This document shows, one piece after another, positions 58,567 to 64,000 of a DNA stretch of 64,000 bases. Origin of the DNA: Desulfuromonadaceae bacterium (lineage in GTDB: Bacteria; Desulfobacterota; Desulfuromonadia; Desulfuromonadales; SZUA-401); the NCBI GenBank assembly GCA_003246035.1, contig QKBP01000075.1, forward strand, positions 13,618 through 77,617, given 5' to 3'. A program made the translations under genes and the position numbers. The notes under the pieces were generated by a model, which was given only the letters and a program-made list of their open reading frames with translations, had not been told where the DNA came from and made no database searches. How positions within the stretch are numbered: position 1 is the stretch's first letter; every line of letters starts with the position of its first letter.

Positions 58567-59112
58567 TTATTCGGGCCTGTAGTTTTTCAATGCCGCAAAC
58601 TTGCTATTGAATGGCTCGGGGCTGCAGCCGCACTGTTCCTGGTTGAGATCCGCCCCGCAAACGCTGCACAGTCCTTTGCACGCATCATCGCACAAAGGTC
58701 GCGCCGGAAGCGCGAGAAGAACCTGTTCAAACAGGGTCTCTTGCAGATCGATCTCATCACCTTCGTAGATCGCCAGCCCGAGCTCGTCGGCGGTCAACTC
58801 GACCCCCTCCCCTTCACCGGCATCAACATCCAAGGCCTCCCGACGGGTAAAAGCCACGGCAAAAGCTTGCTCGAGTGATAGGGGAAAATCTGCCAGACAG
58901 CGGCTACACGAAAGCTGAACGCGCGTGGAGAGCTGACCTTCAATCTCGACAATGTCGTCACTTCGAAGTGCGCGCAGACGATAATGAAGCGGCGCCAGAA
59001 AAACCAACCCCCCGGTATCGGGTTGCTCGAAGCGCCGATTAAGGACTTCGGTCGGCTCTTCACCATCGAGCAACAACCCGGAATCCTTGATGTGATCGAC
59101 AAAAAGACGCAC
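58567..59112 (-). CDS. YceD-like (DUF177) protein
   Basis: A 181-aa protein of the DUF177/YceD family, whose members are needed for 23S rRNA accumulation in some organisms. A CSRC pair (69-72) is followed by an acidic central segment. The C-terminal region holds Cys at 141, 145, 149, 152, 161 and 163 (CDDACKGLCSVCG, CGC), fitting a zinc site. First gene of the series into rpmF (84-bp gap), the classic yceD-rpmF pairing, with a good promoter upstream. Confidence 0.9.
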   Translation of the reverse strand: MRLFVDHIKDSGLLLDGEEPTEVLNRRFEQPDTGGLVFLAPLHYRLRALRSDDIVEIEGQLSTRVQLSCSRCLADFPLSLEQAFAVAFTRREALDVDAGEGEGVELTADELGLAIYEGDEIDLQETLFEQVLLALPARPLCDDACKGLCSVCGADLNQEQCGCSPEPFNSKFAALKNYRPE

Positions 59113-59140
59113 AATAGCCTCCGGGCAGTTCGAGGCGGTT

Positions 59141-59168
59141 AGTATAAAGATTGACCTTTTAATGTCAA
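59141..59168 (-). promoter_or_regulatory. Strong sigma-70 promoter of the yceD-rpmF-plsX-fab series
   Basis: On the minus strand perfect TTGACA and TATACT are spaced 16 bp apart, with the start site expected about 20 nt before the YceD-like ATG. The -35 box overlaps a TTGAC/GTCAA inverted repeat that could bind a repressor. Confidence 0.8.
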
Positions 59169-59311
59169 GGAAAACATCAGACCGCCCTCAGGCCCAGGAA
59201 AAATCCTCTATTAGCACTAAAAACGCACACAAGGCAAGGACTTTCAGAGCCCTCTCAAGAGCTCCTGATCGTCCTTGCAACATTCGCCTCTCAACGCTGT
59301 CGGAGCTACGC
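59169..59311. other. Leader/promoter region of mazG
   Basis: About 140 bp between the divergent fab-series promoter and the mazG start. An in-frame ORF extends the mazG reading frame to 59162, but no ribosome site supports that start. No clear promoter for mazG can be named. Confidence 0.4.
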
Positions 59312-59995
59312 ATGAAACACGATGACACCTGCTACGAAGACACCGACGATCCCCTTGGCCAGTTACTCGAGATCATGAAACGGCTTCGTCAGCCTGACGG
59401 CTGCCCATGGGACCGAAAGCAGGATTCCCTCTCTCTGGCCCCCTACCTTCTCGAAGAGGCCCACGAAGTCCTCGAGGCCATTGAGGCCGAAGATCCACTC
59501 TGGCTGTGCGAAGAGCTCGGCGACCTGTTGCTTCAGGTCGTGTTTCACGCCCAGATCCACTCCGAACACAACCAGTTCAATATGCAGGATGTTATCCGTG
59601 GGATATCTGACAAATTGATTCGCCGCCACCCGCATGTGTTTGGCAGTGACAACTTCGACACCGAGGAAGAACTTCGAGCGAGCTGGGAGAACATCAAAGC
59701 CGAGGAGAAGAGGCAGCATGGCACACAGAGAAAAACCTCAGCCCTACCGCGTCACCTTACGGCACTACAACACGCCCAAAAAGCTTCCAAACCAGTCGAT
59801 GGTCTACCCGTCCCAATCATATCGCCCCCCGCTCTGATGTTTGCGCTGGAACATTTCGAAAAGCTTGATCAGGAGCAGTTCAATACACAACTGCCCGCTT
59901 TTCTCTGCGCCCTGGCAGAGCTTGCCGAATCGAGACAGGTCGACTCCGAAGCCCGCCTGAGAGATTTTCTCCTAAAGAGAATCGCCAGCACCTAA
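59312..59995 (+). CDS. mazG: MazG-type nucleoside triphosphate pyrophosphohydrolase
   Basis: House-cleaning NTP pyrophosphatase, 227 aa from ATG at 59312 (GGAG upstream). The first MazG domain (about 15-125) has the metal motif EEAHEVLEAIEAEDP then EELGD and a conserved RHPHVFG. The second half (about 150-227) is short and has lost the EELGD-type metal motif, so only one active domain is likely. E. coli MazG is about 263 aa. Divergent from the fab series. Confidence 0.9.
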   Translation: MKHDDTCYEDTDDPLGQLLEIMKRLRQPDGCPWDRKQDSLSLAPYLLEEAHEVLEAIEAEDPLWLCEELGDLLLQVVFHAQIHSEHNQFNMQDVIRGISDKLIRRHPHVFGSDNFDTEEELRASWENIKAEEKRQHGTQRKTSALPRHLTALQHAQKASKPVDGLPVPIISPPALMFALEHFEKLDQEQFNTQLPAFLCALAELAESRQVDSEARLRDFLLKRIAST

Positions 59996-60046
59996 GATCG
60001 TGCCGACACAACGCAAAATACATGCTCTTTCAAGGGGGTTCGGATG

Positions 60047-60092
60047 TTTTCCACAAAACATGTGGAAAGGCTGTGGGTAAATCTGTGGATGT
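60047..60092. promoter_or_regulatory. Cluster of four DnaA-box-like sequences
   Basis: TTTTCCACA (60047-60055) fits the relaxed consensus. TGTGGAAAG (60061-60069), TGTGGGTAA (60072-60080) and TGTGGATGT (60084-60092) are reverse-oriented with 1-2 mismatches. Centres are 11-14 bp apart. The first two form an 8-bp inverted repeat. Confidence 0.5.
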
Positions 60093-60264
60093 ATACAATC
60101 GCCCGACGCCACAACGCCCTCCCAGCAAACTGCCCATAATTTACACAATCATTTTTATTTCGTATTTTCAGTAAGTTATCATATCAGTGATACAACCATC
60201 TACTTTCCGGGCAGGAATTTACGCTATTTATTAGTTATTTCTAATTAACCTACGGAAGCGTGTT

Positions 60265-60270
60265 TATAAT
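60265..60270 (+). promoter_or_regulatory. Possible -10 element for the V-ATPase operon
   Basis: A perfect TATAAT, about 127 nt before the first ATPase gene. The hexamer 17 bp upstream is AT-rich but does not match TTGACA well. Confidence 0.4.
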
Positions 60271-60396
60271 TTGTCGTACTCGGCCGAGACAACCGACTTT
60301 TCTCCCGTCTAATCAACTCTCTCCCGGCAAGTTGCGTCCCCTCTTTCCTCTAGTAGCCTTTAAAAAGGAAAAACTCATTTTGAAGCAGGTGCATGC

Positions 60397-60741
60397 ATGA
60401 GTGATTCGCTGTTGGAGGATATCCTCGCCCGTGAAAGACAGATCGCAGCACGGGTCCAGGAGGAAAAACGCCAGATTCGAGAGCAGCTTGACGTTCAGCA
60501 AGACGCCCTCGAAAGAAAATATGCCCAGTTGCTCAGACAACTGAACGCACGAATCACATCCGTCATGGCTGATGAAAAAGCGCGTGTCGAAAATCTTTGC
60601 CGGCAAAAAGAACGCGCGTGCCGCGATTTATTAAGCGGGCACAGGGATATTTCGAAGACAGGCCTAGCAACTCTTGTCGAACGAGAATTGCTAAGCCTGC
60701 TACGAGGTCACGACCATGATCATCCGAATGGCAAAGGTTGA
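60397..60741 (+). CDS. V/A-type ATPase peripheral-stalk (G/H-like) subunit
   Basis: A 114-aa, almost entirely helical protein with heptad-like charged repeats (LLEDILARERQIAARVQEE), typical of the AhaH/NtpF-type stalk subunit that pairs with subunit E. There is no signal peptide or membrane segment. It overlaps the subunit I gene by 26 nt, supporting co-translation. Assignment rests mainly on position and coiled-coil character. A neighbouring ATG at 60393 is out of frame. Confidence 0.7.
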   Translation: MSDSLLEDILARERQIAARVQEEKRQIREQLDVQQDALERKYAQLLRQLNARITSVMADEKARVENLCRQKERACRDLLSGHRDISKTGLATLVERELLSLLRGHDHDHPNGKG

Positions 60742-62584
60742 AATCCTGGGACCGAAACAACTCGCCGGGAAGGTCCTTGAAACGCTGCGCGAGTGCGGGA
60801 GCATGCACCTGCACCGCCACGGGGAGGTTCTGCAGCGACAGGAAGTGGCCTGCTTGGCTGAAAACCCGGTCGTTTTAACCCAGCAGCTTTATTACCGTGA
60901 CGCTCTCGACAACATTTCCGATGTTCTGAAGTTGCTTCCGAAAACGGTTTATCGCAAGACGTATGTGCAAACGTCAGGACTCCTCCTTTCCTTGCTCTCC
61001 GTCGCGCCGAAGCATCTCGTTCAGCTGCAGCAATGGCAAAAGGCGCTCCGCAAGCTCGAACAGGAACTCGCTCAGGCAACTCGGTATGTTGAGTTGCTCG
61101 AAACCCTTGAACCTCTCCTCGGGGAGCACCCGTTTACTCAGCATCTCGCCGTCATTGGCGTTGAGCTTTCGCAACCATCCGCGATCAATCCGTTGCGCGA
61201 GGCGTTGAGCCGTGAATTCAAGGATGAATACGAGCTATTCACCCGGACGTTTCGCGAGCATTCACTGGCTGTCGCCATTCTGCTTCCACGCTCCCACCTT
61301 GCCCGCCTGCAGGCACTCCTCAAGGCCACCAATATCCCCGAACAACCTGTACCCGGCCATACACCACGCTCGAACCTCTCAAGTCAGATCGAGACCCTGA
61401 GAGAGAGGTGCCACAGTATCGAAGAAGAGATCGACGCGTGCAGCCAAAAGACAGAAGCCTTTTCCGCTCGCTGGGCTCCCTACTACGCGAACTGCTACGA
61501 GTGGCTCAAGGAACGGTTGGCGATCTTTCATGCTCAGGCTGAAGTGCAGGAGACGGCTCGCTGCTTCGTAATCAACGGCTGGCTCCCTCGTGACGAAGTC
61601 CAGGAGCTCAACCTCAGGCTTGAACGTGAATTTTCGGGACAGGTCACGCTCCATGAGCGGAAGATTAGCGAACAGGACCTCGATGAAGTACCGATCATTC
61701 TGCACAATCCTCCCTATTTCAGGCCGTTTGAAGTTTTTACCCGATTGCTCCCTCTACCTCGCTATACCTCTATCGACCCGACACCGTTGCTGGGCGTCTT
61801 TTTCCCGATATTTTTCGGCATGATCCTCGGCGATGCCGGGTACGCACTGATCCTGTTACTGTTGGGCATCACTGGTTGGGTAACTCAGCACAGACGCCCA
61901 CTACTGCACGACATCAGCAAGATACTGACAATCTGCGCAGGCTACACCGCACTCTTCGGAGTTCTTTACGGTGAGTTCTTCGGCGAAACAGGAGCACACA
62001 TGATCGGACTCGAAGCGCTGATCATGGAAAGGAGCGGTGCGCTGAGGCCGATGCTCTATTTCACCCTCGCAGTCGGCAGTTTTCATGTTCTAACGGGCCT
62101 GTTGCTTGGCGCTGCCCAAGCCTTACTGCAAAAACACGCCCGGGAGGGAATATTTCGCTTCCTGAGCCTGCTGGTCGTCGCTGCCAGTCTGGTCATCGGC
62201 CTGACCTATATCTATCCGGCGAGCGAGGGTCTGCGCCAGCCGCTGTTGATCTCCATCGGCATTGCCGCACCGGTTCTGATACTCACGGGGGGGTTCCTGG
62301 CACCGCTGGAGATGCTCAAGCACATCGGTCACATCATCTCCTATACGCGCATCATGGCCATCGGCCTAACCTCGGTGATGCTGGCCTATGTTGCCAACCG
62401 GCTCGCCGGCGAAGCGGGCACACTTGCAGCGGGGATCGCGGTGGCCTTCGTCCTGCACGTATTCAACCTGATCCTCGGTGTATTTGCACCTACGGTACAT
62501 GCCCTGCGACTTCACTATGTAGAGTTCTTCAGCAAATTCTTCGAGAGCGGCGGGCAAAAGTTTTCACCCTTCAAGAGGCCCTGA
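60716..62584 (+). CDS. V/A-type ATPase subunit I (a subunit)
   Basis: Membrane stator subunit that forms the ion half-channels, 622 aa. The N-terminal half (about 1-330) is soluble with coiled coils (MAKVEILGPKQLAGKVLETL). The C-terminal half has about seven membrane helices, starting with VFFPIFFGMILGDAGYALIL and including a conserved arginine region near ISYTRIMAIGLTSVML. Start ATG at 60716 overlaps the stalk gene; 60728 is an alternative. Followed by subunit K. Confidence 0.92.
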   Translation: MIIRMAKVEILGPKQLAGKVLETLRECGSMHLHRHGEVLQRQEVACLAENPVVLTQQLYYRDALDNISDVLKLLPKTVYRKTYVQTSGLLLSLLSVAPKHLVQLQQWQKALRKLEQELAQATRYVELLETLEPLLGEHPFTQHLAVIGVELSQPSAINPLREALSREFKDEYELFTRTFREHSLAVAILLPRSHLARLQALLKATNIPEQPVPGHTPRSNLSSQIETLRERCHSIEEEIDACSQKTEAFSARWAPYYANCYEWLKERLAIFHAQAEVQETARCFVINGWLPRDEVQELNLRLEREFSGQVTLHERKISEQDLDEVPIILHNPPYFRPFEVFTRLLPLPRYTSIDPTPLLGVFFPIFFGMILGDAGYALILLLLGITGWVTQHRRPLLHDISKILTICAGYTALFGVLYGEFFGETGAHMIGLEALIMERSGALRPMLYFTLAVGSFHVLTGLLLGAAQALLQKHAREGIFRFLSLLVVAASLVIGLTYIYPASEGLRQPLLISIGIAAPVLILTGGFLAPLEMLKHIGHIISYTRIMAIGLTSVMLAYVANRLAGEAGTLAAGIAVAFVLHVFNLILGVFAPTVHALRLHYVEFFSKFFESGGQKFSPFKRP

Positions 62585-62606
62585 GTCCCGACGCATAGGA
62601 GGCATT

Positions 62607-62840
62607 ATGGAAAACTTGATCGGCTTGGAAAAAGTTCTGCTCGCCTTTGCCGCCGCCTTGGCGATCGGCGTCTGTGCCATCGCCACGGCCTGGGCCCAAT
62701 CCCGGATCGGCGCGGCCGGTGCAGGCACCCTTGCAGAAAAACCCGAACTGACGGGGATCATCATCATCCTCGTCGCCATTCCGGAGACCATGGTGATCCT
62801 CGGTTTCGTAGTCGCCGCAATGATTCTGCTCGGGACCTGA
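62607..62840 (+). CDS. V/A-type ATPase subunit K (c-ring proteolipid)
   Basis: Ion-binding rotor ring subunit, 77 aa with a single helical hairpin. TM1 is about 10-32 and TM2 about 49-74. The ion-carrying carboxylate is E60 in LVAIPETMVILGF, followed by T61; Q31 (WAQSRIG) lies at the end of TM1. A Gln/Glu/Thr set of this kind is seen in some sodium-binding rings, but position of the Gln must be checked by alignment. Bacterial F-type c is not as similar in the PET motif. 22 bp after subunit I. Confidence 0.9.
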   Translation: MENLIGLEKVLLAFAAALAIGVCAIATAWAQSRIGAAGAGTLAEKPELTGIIIILVAIPETMVILGFVVAAMILLGT

Positions 62841-62841
62841 C

Positions 62842-63411
62842 ATGTCCAAAGAGGATCTACTCAACGCGCTTGAGCAGCAAGGCAACCAGGAACTCACTCT
62901 TTTCAAACATGAGGCCCAGGAGCGTTTCACCGCCCTACGTCACGAATACGCGTCCCGACTGCGTCTTGCCCGTCGTGACCAGCGCGCACAGTTGCTACGC
63001 CAACGCAGAACTCTCCAGCAGGAACACGTCACTCGTTGCGAGCGGGAGATTCGGGAGCGTCTGACTCAACAGCGCTGGGAGACGGCCAAGAACTGCCAGG
63101 AACTGGCCAGGGAACTGTTACCGGGGCTCTGGGAAAAACATCGTGCGGAACTTCTCCCAAGACTGGCCGGAGAACTTCCCTCCATTCCCTGGACGTCCAT
63201 CCAGGTGAACGCCGCGGATGTAAATCTGGCTCGTGAACTCTTTCCGAATGTCGATGTGACGGCCAACTCGAAACTTGCCGGAGGCCTGCTGGCCAAAAAT
63301 CGTGATATCGGGCTGACGATCGATGCCGGCCTCGACACGTGTCTCGACAGGCTGCTTCCTGAACTGCTACCACGAGTTCTCAAGGTGATCGATGATGCCT
63401 GCCAGCACTGA
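62842..63411 (+). CDS. V/A-type ATPase subunit E
   Basis: Peripheral stalk subunit, 189 aa. The N-terminal half is a long, charged helix (about 1-95) and the C-terminal half a mixed domain (about 100-189) with the usual two-domain E-subunit plan. Only 1 nt separates it from subunit K. It overlaps the next gene by 20 nt. Assignment uses order and architecture; sequence identity to characterised E subunits is not obvious by eye. Confidence 0.75.
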   Translation: MSKEDLLNALEQQGNQELTLFKHEAQERFTALRHEYASRLRLARRDQRAQLLRQRRTLQQEHVTRCEREIRERLTQQRWETAKNCQELARELLPGLWEKHRAELLPRLAGELPSIPWTSIQVNAADVNLARELFPNVDVTANSKLAGGLLAKNRDIGLTIDAGLDTCLDRLLPELLPRVLKVIDDACQH

Positions 63412-64000
63412 AAAACTCGGCCTGCTGACCACGGCCTCCGAAGGGTTCCCGGATGCTTACGTCGCAGCACGGCTGGTACCTCGGCTGTTTCAGCTCCGTC
63501 AGAGCCTGCGCAGCCCTCGCGAAAACCTTCATGGTGCCTGGCATGTTTTGATAGATGCGACACGCTGGCTCTACACCCAGCTCTCACGCTCGAACCGACG
63601 AGAACTCCTGGAGATCTTCTATTTTCTCGAATTACCGTCATTAACGACGGCATACCGGCTCCTCGCGGCCGGTCACCGCTCGAGAGCGAGCACCTCCCTC
63701 CGCGAGAGTCTCTGGGGGGCATCTGTTCGCCGTATCCTTGAGGCTCCACACGATCCCGGGAAACTTGGAGTACATCTGTACGAACTGTTTGACCTGCACG
63801 ACTGGCCCACTCCAGCTGTCGAGCTGAGTGAGACACGCCATCCGCAGCAGTTTTTCGAAGAGCGGCTGCACCTTGGGCTCTATCAGAGGATGGGGCGTAA
63901 ACGAGGATGGACGCGTACCGTTCTTCTGTCCGCGTGCTGCGACCTACACAACCTGGCCCGACGCCGAACGCTCAACCGCTGGCCTGCACGCTTCGAACTC
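63392..64000 (+). CDS. Probable V/A-type ATPase subunit C (AC39-like), 3' end cut by window
   Basis: An open frame from ATG at 63392 runs 203 codons to the window edge without a stop. The start is MMPASTEKLGLLTTASEGF, overlapping the subunit E gene by 20 nt. The product is mostly helical with many Leu, Arg and Trp, which fits the AC39/subunit C fold, and the position after E is where C usually sits. No diagnostic motif is visible, so this is a positional call. The catalytic A and B genes should lie to the right. Confidence 0.6.
   Translation, partial: MMPASTEKLGLLTTASEGFPDAYVAARLVPRLFQLRQSLRSPRENLHGAWHVLIDATRWLYTQLSRSNRRELLEIFYFLELPSLTTAYRLLAAGHRSRASTSLRESLWGASVRRILEAPHDPGKLGVHLYELFDLHDWPTPAVELSETRHPQQFFEERLHLGLYQRMGRKRGWTRTVLLSACCDLHNLARRRTLNRWPARFEL

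Larger units (their letters stand above)
59996..60396. other. Gene-free region with DnaA-box-like cluster and AT-rich stretch
   Basis: About 400 bp between mazG and the V-ATPase operon without a supported gene. It holds four DnaA-box-like 9-mers in 46 bp (60047-60092), an AT-rich stretch at about 60137-60275, a TATCA/TGATA inverted repeat near 60178-60193, and a perfect TATAAT at 60265-60270 that may serve the ATPase operon. No terminator is seen after mazG. Confidence 0.6.

Noticed and set aside
60720..61079. Minus-strand ORF opposite subunit I
   Set aside because: Arg/Ala-rich antisense shadow without a ribosome site.

Overview
This 64 kb window is a G+C-rich bacterial chromosome segment. 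It most resembles a Desulfuromonadia (Geobacter/Desulfuromonas-type) member of the former Deltaproteobacteria. The reasons are the gene order surE-pcm-nlpD-rpoS next to thrS-infC-rpmI-rplT-pheST-ihfA, the block rpmF-plsX-fabHDG-acpP-fabF-rpiB-glyA-nrdR-rib, a periplasmic haem-c-motif sensor kinase, a fused malic enzyme with a sigma-54-type promoter, and RND copper efflux. The lineage is inferred from gene content and synteny, without a database search.

Layout. (1) 1-8.1 kb, minus strand: mutS, a GTG-started AMIN-type cell-wall amidase, glnD and xerD (cut by the left edge). (2) 8.3-9.7 kb, plus: an unknown 166-aa protein and a FieF-like cation efflux protein. (3) 9.7-13.6 kb, minus: yfcE-type phosphodiesterase, LapA-like protein, ExbB/ExbD, ROK glucokinase and phosphofructokinase. 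(4) 13.6-18.3 kb, plus: malic enzyme/PTA fusion, threonine synthase and a small Cys-rich exported protein. (5) 18.4-25.0 kb, minus: cusCBA-like copper/silver efflux operon plus a His/Met-rich periplasmic protein. (6) 25.2-27.3 kb, minus: gspA-gspB. (7) 27.5-29.2 kb, plus: alpha-glucan phosphorylase. (8) 29.2-31.9 kb, minus: haem-c sensor hybrid kinase and an HPt protein. (9) 32.0-44.3 kb, minus: tRNA-Val, thrS, infC, rpmI, rplT, pheS, pheT, ihfA, merR-like, surE, pcm, yqaA-like, nlpD, rpoS, apt, tRNA-Arg. (10) 44.3-52.3 kb, minus: glyA, dCMP deaminase, nrdR, ribD, ribE, ribBA, ribH, nusB, a stand-alone M17 N-terminal-like protein, hom. (11) 52.4-59.1 kb, minus: yceD-like, rpmF, plsX, fabH, fabD, fabG, acpP, fabF, rpiB. 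(12) 59.3-64.0 kb, plus: mazG, then a V/A-type ATPase operon (stalk subunit, I, K, E, and C-like, cut by the right edge).

The window is dominated by core metabolism (translation, fatty acid and riboflavin synthesis, amino acids, repair). Accessory interest lies in copper efflux, the redox-sensing kinase, the V-type ATPase and two unknown small proteins. Almost all genes left of 59.1 kb read leftward and all genes right of 59.3 kb read rightward. The gene-free stretch at 59,996-60,396 carries a tight cluster of DnaA-box-like sequences beside AT-rich DNA, so it is a candidate origin or DnaA-binding locus. Other regulatory signals seen are a well-spaced sigma-54 promoter before the malic enzyme gene, an ATA start codon for infC, hairpins before thrS and pheS, and twin hairpins between acpP and fabF. 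I found no CRISPR array, insertion sequence, prophage or rRNA gene.
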